From NCBI RefSeq assembly GCF_000685235.1, contig NZ_ARYH01000001.1:1860001-1924000 (forward strand): a stretch of 64,000 nt of DNA, read 5' to 3'. Positions 49,176-59,286 of this stretch are shown piece after piece; the first letter of the stretch is position 1, and every line of letters starts with the position of its first letter. This DNA comes from Hyphomonas adhaerens MHS-3 (GTDB taxonomy: Bacteria; Pseudomonadota; Alphaproteobacteria; Caulobacterales; Hyphomonadaceae). Both the position numbers and the translations under genes were made by a program. Below the pieces are notes generated by a model. The model saw only the letters and a list, made by a program, of their open reading frames with translations, was not told where the DNA came from and searched no databases.

Positions 49176-51052
49176 TCGAAGCCGGGCACTTTGCGGCCTT
49201 TCTGGCGCTGGGCGCCGCGCTGGCGCAGACGGTCTTCGGCCTGAGGGGCGACCGCCGCTGGGCAGGCATGGCCGCCGTCACCGGTTTCGGCCTTATGGCG
49301 TTTTCCTTCCTGACGCTGGTGCATGCCTTTGCCGTGTCGGATTTTTCACTCAAATTGGTGGCCAGCAATTCCCACACGCTGAAGCCGATGCTCTACAAGA
49401 TCGCCGGCACCTGGGGGAACCATGAAGGCTCCATGGCGCTCTGGGCGCTGGTGACATTTGCCTTCGGCGCCGCGGCGGCGGCCTTGATGAAGACCGGCCG
49501 GGAGCGTTTCGAGGCGCGTGCGCTCGGCGTGCAGGGCTTCCTGGCCGCGGGGGCGATGGGTTACCTGCTGTTTGCATCCTCGCCTTATCTGCGGCTGGAT
49601 CCGGCACCGTTCCAGGGGGCGGGATTGAACCCGTTGTTGCAGGACCCTGCGCTGTCGTTCCACCCGCCGATGCTTTATCTGGGCTATGTCGGCTATTCCT
49701 TTGTCTTTGCGCTGGCCGCAGCGGGCATGATGGAAGGCCGGATCGACCGGGTGTGGGCCAAGGAGGCCCGGCGCTGGTCGCTTGCCGCCTTCGTACCGCT
49801 CACCTTCGGCATCGCGCTGGGATCATACTGGGCCTATTACGAGCTCGGCTGGGGCGGCTGGTGGTTCTGGGATCCGGTGGAGAATGCTTCGCTGATGCCC
49901 TGGCTGATCGGCGCCGCCTTGCTGCACTCCGTCATCGTCACGGAAAAGCGCGAGAACTTTTCCGCCTGGACCGCGCTGCTGGCCGTGCTGGCCTTCCTGT
50001 TCTCGATCATGGGCGCGTTCCTTGTGCGTTCGGGCGTGCTGACATCGGTTCACGCCTTTGCCGTCGATCCGGAACGCGGGATGGTCCTGTTGTTTGGACT
50101 GATGGTCTATGGCGTGCTCGCGCTCGGCCTGTTCGTCTGGCGCGGGCCGGTCCTGAAAGGCGCGAAGCCCTGGCTGGTCACCAGCCGGGAAGGCGCGCTG
50201 ATGGCAAACAATATCGTGCTCATCGTGGCAGCGCTGACCGTCCTGCTGGGCACACTGTTCCCGCTGATGGCCGAAGCGGCGGGGCGTACAATGTCCGTTG
50301 GCGAACCATATTTCCGGCTGACCTTCGTGCCGATCCTGGCCATTCTCCTGATCCTGCTGCCCGTGGCGCAGAGCTGGGCCTGGGGCAAGGCCGACCTGAA
50401 ACAATGGTCACGTTGGGCGATTGCAGGCGCCGCGCTGGTCGCCGTGTTCGCCGCGTTGGGCGTTGGTGTGTGGAATATCTCGCTGGGGGCAGCATTTGGG
50501 CTGGCCCTTGGCGTTTGGCTGATCGGCGGCGCCTTGTGGGAACTCCGGCGTCGCGCCGTCACGCTGAAGCGGGTGTTTCGTGTGTCACCGCGTGTCTGGG
50601 GCATGACGCTGGCGCATATGGGAATTGGCCTGTTCATCATCGGCGCCGTGATCGAGACGACCGGGCGCTACGAGACAACTGTCGCGCTGTCCGAAGGCGG
50701 GTCCGGCCAGGCGGCTGGCTGGACACTGACGCTGGATGATGTCGGCTCGATCGAAGGGCCGAACTGGTACGCCGACAAGGCCGTCCTGACAGCGGTGAAG
50801 GGCGGGGTGAAAACCGTACTGGAGCCGATGAAGCGTTACTATCCTGCCGCACGTATGCCGACGACGGAGACGGCAATCTACAAGACCGGCACGGGCGACC
50901 TCTATGCGGCGCTGGGCGAGCAACGCGTCGTGGACGGGCAGGCGCGCTGGGTGTTCCGGGTCTACTTCAATCCGCTGATCGATTTCGTATACTTCGGCGT
51001 GCTCCTGATTGGCCTTGGCGGCGCTCTCTGCATGGTGAAAGTGAAGCGATGA
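49172..51052 (+). CDS. ccmF: Cytochrome c heme lyase subunit CcmF
   Basis: 626 residues with about 15 transmembrane helices. The tryptophan-rich WWD motif WGGWWFWDPVENASLMPWL (about 227-245) and His residues around NSHTLKPMLYKIAGTWGNHE identify CcmF, which transfers heme from CcmE to apocytochrome thiols. Periplasmic domain near 510-590. Overlaps ccmE and ccmH by four bases each, so these three are a tight operon. Confidence 0.96.
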   Translation: MIEAGHFAAFLALGAALAQTVFGLRGDRRWAGMAAVTGFGLMAFSFLTLVHAFAVSDFSLKLVASNSHTLKPMLYKIAGTWGNHEGSMALWALVTFAFGAAAAALMKTGRERFEARALGVQGFLAAGAMGYLLFASSPYLRLDPAPFQGAGLNPLLQDPALSFHPPMLYLGYVGYSFVFALAAAGMMEGRIDRVWAKEARRWSLAAFVPLTFGIALGSYWAYYELGWGGWWFWDPVENASLMPWLIGAALLHSVIVTEKRENFSAWTALLAVLAFLFSIMGAFLVRSGVLTSVHAFAVDPERGMVLLFGLMVYGVLALGLFVWRGPVLKGAKPWLVTSREGALMANNIVLIVAALTVLLGTLFPLMAEAAGRTMSVGEPYFRLTFVPILAILLILLPVAQSWAWGKADLKQWSRWAIAGAALVAVFAALGVGVWNISLGAAFGLALGVWLIGGALWELRRRAVTLKRVFRVSPRVWGMTLAHMGIGLFIIGAVIETTGRYETTVALSEGGSGQAAGWTLTLDDVGSIEGPNWYADKAVLTAVKGGVKTVLEPMKRYYPAARMPTTETAIYKTGTGDLYAALGEQRVVDGQARWVFRVYFNPLIDFVYFGVLLIGLGGALCMVKVKR

Positions 51053-51447
51053 AAGCGCTGTTCCTGTCTCTCGTGATCGCACTGGCCGCCGACGTGCCGC
51101 TGGATAATCAAGCAGAGGAGGCGCGCGCGCAGGCCTTGATGCGGGAACTTCGCTGCGTGGCGTGCGAGAATGAGCCTGTGTCCCAGTCCGCGGCGCCGAT
51201 TGCCGAAGACATGCGTATGCGCATCCGCGAAATGGTCGGGGAAGGATCTACCGACCAGGAAGTGCGTGACTGGTTCGAGAGCCGGTATGGCGAGTTTGTC
51301 CTGTTCCGTCCGAAGAGCAACAATCTCAGCGGCCTGTTGCTTTGGGTCGGCCCGTTCGTCCTGCTCGCCATTGGCGCGCTGATCGGTTTCCTCACCGCGC
51401 GGCGGAAACGGACGGTCGTGGACCAGATCGAACCGGAAGACGTCTGA
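51049..51447 (+). CDS. ccmH: Cytochrome c maturation thioreductase CcmH (CcmL type)
   Basis: 132 residues. Signal-anchor, then ELRCVACENEPVSQSAAPIA, the LRCxxC motif with C36 and C39 that keeps apocytochrome cysteines reduced; C-terminal TM (about 96-118) and RRKR tail. The usual form is LRCxxCQNQ; here CENE, a mild deviation. No ccmG gene follows, nor ccmABCD in this window. Confidence 0.93.
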   Translation: MKALFLSLVIALAADVPLDNQAEEARAQALMRELRCVACENEPVSQSAAPIAEDMRMRIREMVGEGSTDQEVRDWFESRYGEFVLFRPKSNNLSGLLLWVGPFVLLAIGALIGFLTARRKRTVVDQIEPEDV

Positions 51448-51707
51448 CTCCACCGTCCTGCCGAACGTCATCGCGAAATTGTGAGGGGTTGGGTTTGCCG
51501 GCGCCGACCCCCGTGGGAATAGCCGTCAGGCTGGGTGGGGACATTGCTTGACGTCTGAATGGGACTTCGCGTGCCACCTTGGCAGTAGGCAGGCAGTACG
51601 AAGTGGTGATTGACACCGGTAGGCCCGGGGATTGGGCCCTTCCAGCGCCGGCAACTGGCGTGAGGCGAAGGCGCGACGATGCAACTGCCTGTCAGGCATG
51701 CGGTTAA
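51448..51707. other. Intergenic stretch with hairpins, no supported gene
   Basis: About 260 bases after ccmH without a credible reading frame. Short hairpins GGCCC/GGGCC (51622-51638), CGCC/GGCG (51646-51660) and TGCCT/AGGCA (51686-51698) cluster in its second half, and TTGACG at 51548-51553 could be a -35 element. It might encode a structured RNA, but none is recognised. Confidence 0.4.
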
Positions 51708-51911
51708 TCAAGCGCACAAATCAGCCCCTTCTGATCTATAGTGAAGACTAGTATGTCTCGCAAACTGTAGTAATTCAAGGGCTTTTTCCATTTCTTGATG
51801 CACGCGGTATGAATAACCAAGAATACCCTTGGGGGTTTCAGATATCGTGCCGGAGGCCGGCTCTACCCGACCGAGAAGATGCTTTTTCCGCAAGGATACG
51901 ACCTGGGCCAT
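51708..51911 (-). CDS. Possible small protein of unknown function
   Basis: 67 codons from ATG 51911, AGGGA in front: MAQVVSLRKKHLLGRVEPAS, GTISETPKGILGYSYRVHQE, MEKALELLQFARHTSLHYRS. Amino-acid usage is balanced, not the Arg-Pro-Ala pattern of shadow frames, and the base composition here is lower in GC than the neighbours. No known domain. The remaining 51912-52111 stretch has no gene and should hold the degP promoter. Confidence 0.45.
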   Translation of the reverse strand: MAQVVSLRKKHLLGRVEPASGTISETPKGILGYSYRVHQEMEKALELLQFARHTSLHYRSEGADLCA

Positions 51912-52111
51912 CGTCCCTGCCGACCCGCCTCTGACACATCCGGACGGACCGGGTGAGCTGTCGGCCGGCTGTCGACCGATTATGAAGCAGAAGGCTGATC
52001 TCCTGATTCCATTCGACTTACTGTCTTTTAATGACCACATTGCCGCTCGTATGATTATGTAACGTTCGATCGTACAAACGGCGATATTTCAGAGAGTTGG
52101 AGAGAGAATTC

Positions 52112-53650
52112 ATGAAACTTGGCATTTCTCGGCAGGCACTGGTTGCAGCGCTTTTTGGAGCGGCGGCGGTTGGGACCCTGTCGATCGCGCCTCAGATTCT
52201 CAGTCCCGAGGCAGGTGCCCAGCCGATCGCCATTCAGGCGCCCGCTGGCGCTCCGATGAGCTTTGCCGATCTGATTGAGCGAGTCGAACCCGCCGTGGTC
52301 AGCGTGAACGTGGTGTCCGAGCGCAAGGTCAACAACACGGGAGACATGGAGGAGTTCTTCGAGCAGTTCCGAGGTCTTCCGGGACTCGATGAATTTCTGC
52401 AACAGCGGCGCCAGCAAGAAGAAGAAGGCGCAGAGCCGCAGACCCGTGAAGCGCGGTCGCTTGGCTCAGGCTTCTTCATCTCGCAGGACGGCTACATTGT
52501 GACCAACAATCACGTCGTCGAGAATGCCGTCCAGATCGAAGTGGTCAACAAGGATGGCGACGAGATGGAAGCCGAACTGGTCGGCACCGATCCTGACACC
52601 GATCTCGCCGTCATCAAGGTGAAGGAAAAGGGGCATTACCCCTATGTCCGGTTCGGCAACTCCCACAATCTTCGCAAGGGCGACTGGGTTGTGGCCCTTG
52701 GTAATCCCTTCGGCTTCAGCGGCACGGCCACTGCCGGCATCCTTTCCGCGGATGGCCGGGAGCTCGGCAATGACAGCCCGTATACGGACTTTCTTCAGAT
52801 CGACGCCGCAATCAACCGCGGCAATTCCGGCGGGCCGACCTTCGACCTGCACGGCAATGTCGTCGGGGTAAACACGCAGATCCTGTCGCCGACCGGCGGC
52901 TCGGTCGGTATCGGTTTTGCCATTCCCGCAGAACTGGCCCAGGAAGTGACGCAGGCCATCATCAAGAACGGCCACGTCTCCCGCGGCTGGCTGGGCGTGC
53001 AGATCCAGGACCTGACCGAGGACATGGCCGAAGCCCAGGGCATGCCCAACAATGACGGCTCCATCATCGCCGACGTCACCGAAGACAGCCCGGCAGACAA
53101 GGGCGGCCTGCAGCGCGGCGATATCATCCTGTCCGTGAACGGGCAGAAGGTCAGCGACGCAACCACCACAACCCGCCTGGTCGGGCGCCTGATTGCCAAC
53201 ACATCGAACAAGTTCGACATCATGCGCGGCGGCAAGCGCCAGACGATCAATGTCGTCGTCGGAGAGCGGGGCGACAATCTGAGCGCCCAGCGTATCCCGG
53301 CCTCGGCCCTGTCCGAAGGTTCCGGCGAGAATGCCGACGAAGCGACCATGGACTCGCTTGGCGTCACCTTTGTGCCGCTTGATGACGAGATGCGCCAGCG
53401 TCTCGGCCTCGACGAGGACGAAGCGGGCCTTGTCATCCTGGAAGTCGAGCCGGGCGGTGCGATCGAAGAAGCCGGGCTTCAGCGTGGCATGGTCATTCTG
53501 GAAGCCAATAATGAGCCGGTCTCAAGTGTCGAGGTTCTGAAGAAAGCCATCGATGCGGCCAAGAAGGCGAACCGGACCAAAGTGCTGATTGCCGTCCGCG
53601 TGGGCCAGATCACGACCTACCGCACCATCGACATCAGTGAAGACAAGTGA
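52112..53650 (+). CDS. DegP/MucD-type periplasmic serine protease
   Basis: 512 residues. Signal peptide (to about 37), trypsin-like domain with triad H134 (TNNHVV), D164 (DTDLAVIKV) and S239 (RGNSGGP), then PDZ1 (about 290-385; RGWLGVQIQDLTEDMAEAQG) and PDZ2 (about 420-505; EAGLVILEVEPGGAIEEAGL). HtrA family members degrade or refold damaged envelope proteins. GGAGAGAG precedes ATG 52112. The gene runs into an OmpR/kinase pair and glnE in the same direction. Confidence 0.94.
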   Translation: MKLGISRQALVAALFGAAAVGTLSIAPQILSPEAGAQPIAIQAPAGAPMSFADLIERVEPAVVSVNVVSERKVNNTGDMEEFFEQFRGLPGLDEFLQQRRQQEEEGAEPQTREARSLGSGFFISQDGYIVTNNHVVENAVQIEVVNKDGDEMEAELVGTDPDTDLAVIKVKEKGHYPYVRFGNSHNLRKGDWVVALGNPFGFSGTATAGILSADGRELGNDSPYTDFLQIDAAINRGNSGGPTFDLHGNVVGVNTQILSPTGGSVGIGFAIPAELAQEVTQAIIKNGHVSRGWLGVQIQDLTEDMAEAQGMPNNDGSIIADVTEDSPADKGGLQRGDIILSVNGQKVSDATTTTRLVGRLIANTSNKFDIMRGGKRQTINVVVGERGDNLSAQRIPASALSEGSGENADEATMDSLGVTFVPLDDEMRQRLGLDEDEAGLVILEVEPGGAIEEAGLQRGMVILEANNEPVSSVEVLKKAIDAAKKANRTKVLIAVRVGQITTYRTIDISEDK

Positions 53651-53684
53651 GGCGCAAATGTTAGACACAGTTCAGGAGGATCCG

Positions 53685-54359
53685 ATGCGTGTGCTGGTGA
53701 TCGAGGACGATGCTGAAATGGCCGGCTTCATCGAAAAGGTCCTCATCGAGGCCGGGCATTCGGTGGACAAGGCGGACGATGGCGAACGTGGACTGGCGAA
53801 AGCGCGGTCGGAAGATTTCGACGCCATGGTCGTTGACCGGATGTTGCCGGAAAAGGATGGCCTGACGCTGCTGAAGGAATTCCGCGATGCGGGCGGCACC
53901 ACACCGGCGCTGTTCCTGTCGGCGCTGGGCGATGTACAGAACAAGGTGCAGGGCCTGAAGGCCGGCGCCGAGGATTACCTGGCCAAGCCTTTCGCGCCGG
54001 CCGAACTGGCGGCGCGGGTCGAGGCCCTCGGACGCCGCCAGCCGGGACAGGAACCCCCGGTGACGGTGCTCAAGGCGGGCGATCTTGAAATGAACCTGCT
54101 GACCCGCAAGGTCACACGGGCAGGCCAGAAGATCGACCTGCAGCCGCGCGAATTCCGCCTGCTGGAATACCTGATGCGCCACGCTGGCCAGGTTGTGACC
54201 CGCACCATGCTTCTGGAGAAGGTGTGGGACTATAATTTCGATCCGCAGACCAATGTGATCGATGTTCACGTCTCGCGCCTGCGCGCCAAGATCGACAAGG
54301 AATTCGACGAGCCGCTGCTGCACACGGTCCGCGGGGCCGGATATCGGCTGCAGGGCTAG
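53685..54359 (+). CDS. OmpR-family response regulator
   Basis: 224 residues from ATG 53685 (AGGAGGA at 53674-53680). Receiver with VIEDDAEMAGFIE, D51 in VVDRMLPEKDG and K in LAKPFAP; winged helix (LQPREFRLLEYLMRHAGQVV, NVIDVHVSRLRAKIDKEF, GAGYRLQG). CzcR/CopR-like in style. Thirty-four bases after degP and coupled with the kinase downstream; control of envelope proteostasis is the natural guess. Confidence 0.9.
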   Translation: MRVLVIEDDAEMAGFIEKVLIEAGHSVDKADDGERGLAKARSEDFDAMVVDRMLPEKDGLTLLKEFRDAGGTTPALFLSALGDVQNKVQGLKAGAEDYLAKPFAPAELAARVEALGRRQPGQEPPVTVLKAGDLEMNLLTRKVTRAGQKIDLQPREFRLLEYLMRHAGQVVTRTMLLEKVWDYNFDPQTNVIDVHVSRLRAKIDKEFDEPLLHTVRGAGYRLQG

Positions 54360-54391
54360 ACGGACGGGTAGGGCGCTGGCAGTAGCGAGCC

Positions 54392-55792
54392 ATGAAATTC
54401 GCCCTCCCGACTTTCCTGCGAACCACCACATTCAAGCTGGCGTTGCTCTACAGCGCCATGTTCGCGGCGTTTTCGGCAGCGTTGCTGGTCTATCTCTACT
54501 ACTCGACCGTCTATTACATCCGCGCGGAATCGGACCGGCGGATGGACCTGGAATTCGAACAGCTCGGCAATGCCTATTTCACCGGCGGGATGGAACGTCT
54601 CAGCGAGTCGGTGTTCGAGCGGATGACCCGCAACGGGTCGACCTTTTTCTACTACCTTGAAGATGCCTCGGGCCGCCGGATCGCCGGGCATTTTCAGCGC
54701 ATGCCGGCGCACAATCCCGACCTCGACGTCCAGACGGTTTATTTCGAAGTCACGCTGACAGAGCCTGATGGATCGGAAGTCGTCCGCCCCGTCGCCGGAC
54801 GTATCGTGCGCCTGCGCGACAATGGCGGGGCGTTGCTTGTTGCCTTCGACACCGCGCAGCAGACGGCGATTGTGGGGCGAATCCAGAACGCAATCTTTAT
54901 TGCGGCGCCGATCGGACTCGTCCTGTCATTGCTGGGCGGGCTCCTGATCTCCCGCGGGGCAGCCCGGCGCGCCGACGAACTGGCGCGAACCGCCGAAATG
55001 GTCATGGGCGGTGAACTCGGAAGGCGTGTGCCCGTGCGCGGATCAGGTGATGAGTTCGACCGGCTGGGCCAGCGCATGAACGCCATGCTCGACCAGATCG
55101 AGAAACTGGTGGAATCGACCCGCAATACCGGCAACGCCATTGCCCACGATCTGCGGTCTCCGCTGTCCCGGTTGCGGAACCGTCTGGAAATCGCCCTGTC
55201 GGAGCCGATGTCGCGTGAGAGCGCTGAAGCGACGCTGGAAGAAACGGTTGAAGAAGTTGACCGCGTGCTCGGCACATTCAACGCAATCCTGCGTCTTGCC
55301 CGTCTGGAAGCGGGGGCCGAGGGCGAACGGGTGCGCATGGATGTCAGCGAGCTGGCGGAACAGCTCGCGGAACTGTTCGAGCCGGCCTGTGATGAGGCCG
55401 AGCAAACCTTCCGCAGCCAGATATCGAAGAACCTCATGGTGCTGGGCGACCGGGACCTGATCGGACAGGCCCTGTCGAACCTGCTGGACAACGCCATCAA
55501 GTACACGCCCGCGGGCGGTACGATCAGCCTGACCGTGGCGCGCGGACCGTCAGGCATGATCGACCTGACAGTTGTCGACACCGGGCCGGGGGTTCCGCCG
55601 GATGCACGCAAGCGAGTGGTTCAGCGGTTCCAGCGGATGGATTCGGCGCGGACCCATCCAGGCAGCGGTCTTGGCCTCGCGCTGGTCGTATCGGTTGCAG
55701 AAATGCATGGGGGTGAGCTGATCCTTTCAGATGGGAACGGCCCGGCGGAATCGCCCGGACTGAAAGCAACATTGAGGCTGCCGCGGGCATAA
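54392..55792 (+). CDS. Sensor histidine kinase paired with the regulator at 53685
   Basis: 466 residues. TM1 (about 14-36), a periplasmic domain (about 40-160), TM2 (about 172-192), HAMP (about 192-245), H box NAIAHDLRSPLSRLRNRLEI (His near 252), N box LSNLLDNAIKYTPAG, G boxes VVDTGPGVPPDA and GSGLGLALV. A CzcS/EnvZ-like, membrane-integrated kinase. Precedes glnE by two bases, so the four genes degP-regulator-kinase-glnE likely share transcription. Confidence 0.9.
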   Translation: MKFALPTFLRTTTFKLALLYSAMFAAFSAALLVYLYYSTVYYIRAESDRRMDLEFEQLGNAYFTGGMERLSESVFERMTRNGSTFFYYLEDASGRRIAGHFQRMPAHNPDLDVQTVYFEVTLTEPDGSEVVRPVAGRIVRLRDNGGALLVAFDTAQQTAIVGRIQNAIFIAAPIGLVLSLLGGLLISRGAARRADELARTAEMVMGGELGRRVPVRGSGDEFDRLGQRMNAMLDQIEKLVESTRNTGNAIAHDLRSPLSRLRNRLEIALSEPMSRESAEATLEETVEEVDRVLGTFNAILRLARLEAGAEGERVRMDVSELAEQLAELFEPACDEAEQTFRSQISKNLMVLGDRDLIGQALSNLLDNAIKYTPAGGTISLTVARGPSGMIDLTVVDTGPGVPPDARKRVVQRFQRMDSARTHPGSGLGLALVVSVAEMHGGELILSDGNGPAESPGLKATLRLPRA

Positions 55793-55794
55793 GC

Positions 55795-58482
55795 ATGCTG
55801 AACGTAAGACCCATCGCGCAAACCCCTGAGGCGGCACTGGAGCTGGCCTGCGAACGGGCGCCCTATCTGCGGCGCCTGGCGGGCCGGGATCTGGAAGACC
55901 GGGACTGGCGGGAAGCGATCGAAACGGTCCGTATGCTGCCCAAGCTTGGGCAAAAACCGATTGAAGAGGCGATGCGCGTCCTGCGGCGCGCCAAGCAGGC
56001 AACCCACCTCTCGCTGGCGGGGGAAGACCTGTCGGGCACACTGGATGTGATGGACGTCACCATGGTGCTGACCGAGCTGGCCTGTGAATGTGTCGACACT
56101 GCCCTGAAAGTGGCGCTTGCGCATTACGGCCTGTCTGGGGACGGCATCTTCGCCATTGCGCTGGGAAAGATGGGGGCATTCGAACTCAACTATTCCAGCG
56201 ATATCGATTTCTGTATTTTTTACGATCCGGACGTGTTCGACGGAGGCGACCGCTCGCCCGGCGAGGCGGCCCAGCGCGTTGCGCGTGACATCGTGCGCAT
56301 GTTCGATGACATGACAGAAGACGGATACGTCTTCCGCACCGATTTACGTCTCCGGCCAGATCCGTCCTCGACGCCGCTCGCCGTCTCCACCGCCATGGCG
56401 GAGATCTATTACGAGAGTGTTGGCCAGAACTGGGAGCGGATGGTCTGGATCAAGGCGCGCCCCGCCGCCGGCGACATTGCCGCGGCGAAGCGCTTTCTGA
56501 AGGGTATGGAGCCATATGTGTGGCGCCGGAACCTCGACTATTGGGCCATTGGCGACATTCAGGCCATCAAGCGGATGATCAACACGAAGGCCAAGGCGCA
56601 TGAGTTCAATATACCGAACCCGGACATCAAGCTTGGCCCGGGCGGCATTCGTGAGATCGAATTCTTCGTTCAGACCCAGCAATTGATCCTTGGCGGCCGG
56701 CGTCCGGAGTTGCGGGACAATACCACGCTGGGCGCGATGGAGGCCTTGCGCGCGGGCGGGGTGGTCGAGGACGATACGGCCCGCGACCTGACCGAAGCCT
56801 ATCGCCAGTTGCGCAATGTCGAACATCGCATCCAGATGCGGAACGATGAGCAGACACATACCCTGCCGAAGGACCCTGAAGCCCGTGAAGCCGTCGCCTT
56901 TCTCAGCGGCTACGGCAATCTTGAGGACTTCGACCGGGACGTTCTGGAAACGCGCCGCCTCGTGCAGTCGGCCTATGATGCCCTGTTCGCGGCGGAAGAC
57001 CGTGCGGCCGGGGAAACCCGGTCAGGCAATTTCGTCTTCACCGGCGTCGACGATGATCCGGGGACGGTTGAAACGCTGCAGGACCTCGGCTTCAGCGATC
57101 CGAGCGCGGCCATTGAGACCATTCGCAGCTGGCACCGCGGCCGCGTCCCGGCCACGCGCACAGGGCGCGGACGGGAATTGCTGACGGCCATCCTGCCGCG
57201 GCTGCTGGAAGACATGGGCAAGACGGGCGAGGCGGACGAGGCATTCCGCTGGTTTTCCCGCTTCTTCGGTGGTCTGTCGTCCGGTGTGCAGACGCTGGCC
57301 ATGCTGCTCGCGGAGCCGGATCTGCTGGACGATCTGGTCGCGACGCTGGCGCTGGCGCCACGTCTGGCCGAGATCCTGTCGCGCCGTCCGGACCTGTTGG
57401 AGTCGCTGGTCAGCGGGCAGGCGCCTGTCCGCCCCGAGATCGGACCGGATACGAGCTTCGATGGTGCGCTGGATGCCTGGCGCCGCTATCACCGTGACCA
57501 GCACTTCCTGACGGGGCACCGCCTGTTGCATGGCCTGATCCCGGCCCGCGACGCAGCGGAATACTGGACAGCGCTGGCCGACGACACGATCAGGGAAATG
57601 GCCGCGGCGGCGAAGTGGGAAACCGAGCGGCGCAACGGACCGCAGCCAGGCCAATGGGGCGTATTCGCCATGGGCAAGCTGGGTGGCAGGGAACTCACCG
57701 CCGGATCCGATCTCGACATTCTCGTGATTTACGATGCCGATCCGATGGAAGCGCAGAAATGGTACACCCGCTTCACCCAGCGCCTCATCACGGCCCTGTC
57801 GGCACCGACAGCGGAAGGTGCGCTGTACGAAGTGGACATGCGCCTGCGCCCCTCTGGCCGGGCCGGGCCTGTCGCGGTCAGCCTGCCAGCGTTCAAATCC
57901 TATCAGCACAAGGAAGCCTGGACGTGGGAGCATATGGCGCTGACCCGGCTACGCCCCGTTGTGGGCGATGAGGGGCTCGGCCAGGCTGTCATGGACATTG
58001 CCATAGATGCGATCACGGAACGTGCACGGACCAACGCGGATACGATCCCGGCGGATATTACCGACATGCGCAACCGGCTGTACCGCGAAAAGCCGGGCAA
58101 GGGGCTGTGGGATTTGAAAACGGCCGCGGGCGGATTGATCGACGTGGAGTTCATCGTCCAGCAGGACATGCTTCTGGGTGGCCAGCCGGAAGCGATCTGC
58201 GCCTCCACACAGGAGGCAATCCAGTGTTCGACATTCAATATCGAGGAACGCCTTCTGCTCGCCGATGGCCTGGGTCTTCTCCAGGCGCTGCAGCAGGTTC
58301 AGCGCGTGGCCATCGGTACGGAAACACGTTCGGATGTCATGCCGGCGGGCCTGCGTGACCGGCTCTGCCGGGCGGTGGAAGCGTCCACATTCCGCGACCT
58401 GGAAACCGAATTATCTTCCATAAAATCAAGGCTGCACCAGTTTGCTGTCGAAAAACTGCATCTCGGTGCGACGGAAAGCTGA
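55795..58482 (+). CDS. glnE: Bifunctional glutamine synthetase adenylyltransferase/deadenylylase
   Basis: 895 residues. Two nucleotidyltransferase domains: N-terminal adenylyl-removase with GKMGAFELNYSSDIDFCIFY near 130 (D-x-D) and C-terminal adenylyltransferase with GKLGGRELTAGSDLDILVIY near 635 (D-L-D). GlnE adenylylates or deadenylylates glutamine synthetase according to nitrogen status and PII. The helical regulatory segment between them is intact. Full length for the family. Confidence 0.95.
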   Translation: MLNVRPIAQTPEAALELACERAPYLRRLAGRDLEDRDWREAIETVRMLPKLGQKPIEEAMRVLRRAKQATHLSLAGEDLSGTLDVMDVTMVLTELACECVDTALKVALAHYGLSGDGIFAIALGKMGAFELNYSSDIDFCIFYDPDVFDGGDRSPGEAAQRVARDIVRMFDDMTEDGYVFRTDLRLRPDPSSTPLAVSTAMAEIYYESVGQNWERMVWIKARPAAGDIAAAKRFLKGMEPYVWRRNLDYWAIGDIQAIKRMINTKAKAHEFNIPNPDIKLGPGGIREIEFFVQTQQLILGGRRPELRDNTTLGAMEALRAGGVVEDDTARDLTEAYRQLRNVEHRIQMRNDEQTHTLPKDPEAREAVAFLSGYGNLEDFDRDVLETRRLVQSAYDALFAAEDRAAGETRSGNFVFTGVDDDPGTVETLQDLGFSDPSAAIETIRSWHRGRVPATRTGRGRELLTAILPRLLEDMGKTGEADEAFRWFSRFFGGLSSGVQTLAMLLAEPDLLDDLVATLALAPRLAEILSRRPDLLESLVSGQAPVRPEIGPDTSFDGALDAWRRYHRDQHFLTGHRLLHGLIPARDAAEYWTALADDTIREMAAAAKWETERRNGPQPGQWGVFAMGKLGGRELTAGSDLDILVIYDADPMEAQKWYTRFTQRLITALSAPTAEGALYEVDMRLRPSGRAGPVAVSLPAFKSYQHKEAWTWEHMALTRLRPVVGDEGLGQAVMDIAIDAITERARTNADTIPADITDMRNRLYREKPGKGLWDLKTAAGGLIDVEFIVQQDMLLGGQPEAICASTQEAIQCSTFNIEERLLLADGLGLLQALQQVQRVAIGTETRSDVMPAGLRDRLCRAVEASTFRDLETELSSIKSRLHQFAVEKLHLGATES

Positions 58483-58553
58483 CCTCCTCCCGTTCTATAA
58501 ACACTGGCTGCCTGGACACAATGGCGGCCGCTAAAGAGAGGAGCTACCCCCTT

Positions 58554-59186
58554 ATGAAACGGATTGTTCTCGCGACAGCATCCCTGGCTGCCATTGCAGC
58601 CATCGCCCTTCCGGCCGCCGCTTATGGTGGACGCGGCGACGGCATGCAGCGCCATTCAGACATGATGAAAATGCTCGACACGGACGGTGACGGCACGGTC
58701 TCCGAAGCGGAAATCAAGGCGCACAAGGCCCAGATGTTCCCCGCAATCGACACCAATGATGACGGCGTTCTTTCACAGGAAGAATTGTCCGCGCATCAGG
58801 ATGTCATGCGCGCCCAGATGAAATCGAAATTCGAATCGCGCCGCGGCGACCGCGTGGACAACATGTTCGACCGGTACGACACCAACAAGGATGGGTCGAT
58901 CACGCGTGACGAAGTCGCGGCCGTTCAGGCGGCGCGGACAGCCAAGTGGGAAGCGAAAAAAGCTGAGCGCCAGGCCCAATGGGCCGAGAAGAGCGCCGAG
59001 ATGCAGGCCGCGCGCTTTGCGAAGATGGACACGGACGGCAATGGCACGATCAGCCAGGAAGAGTTCGAGTCCGCCCCGATGGGCCCCGGCGGCCCTGGCA
59101 AGCGCGGCAAATACCGCGGGATGGGTCCCGGAATGGGCTCCGGTATGGTCATGGATGACATGCCGGCGCCCCCGGAAGACGAATAG
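58554..59186 (+). CDS. Exported EF-hand protein
   Basis: 210 residues. Signal peptide (MKRIVLATASLAAIAAIALP-AAA) and four EF-hand loops: DTDGDGTVSEAE, DTNDDGVLSQEE, DTNKDGSITRDE and DTDGNGTISQEE, each with a full acidic calcium-binding set. A Lys-Ala-Gln-rich helix separates loops three and four, and a Gly-Pro-Met-rich tail follows. Calcium (or divalent cation) binding in the periplasm is likely. The ATG is preceded by GAGAGGAG. Possibly linked to the ECF sigma gene group 100 bases downstream. Confidence 0.9.
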   Translation: MKRIVLATASLAAIAAIALPAAAYGGRGDGMQRHSDMMKMLDTDGDGTVSEAEIKAHKAQMFPAIDTNDDGVLSQEELSAHQDVMRAQMKSKFESRRGDRVDNMFDRYDTNKDGSITRDEVAAVQAARTAKWEAKKAERQAQWAEKSAEMQAARFAKMDTDGNGTISQEEFESAPMGPGGPGKRGKYRGMGPGMGSGMVMDDMPAPPEDE

Positions 59187-59286
59187 GACACCGGGCTCAG
59201 GCCTGGTGGGCGGCATCGCACGCATTCGACACGTCTCACCGTATTGAGTGCGTGCATCCCGCCTTCAACGGAGTAAGCTCGGTTCC

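Noticed and set aside
59189-59208. Terminator after the EF-hand gene
   Set aside because: An 8-bp stem with a G-T pair exists, but it is followed by GGCGGC rather than T residues.
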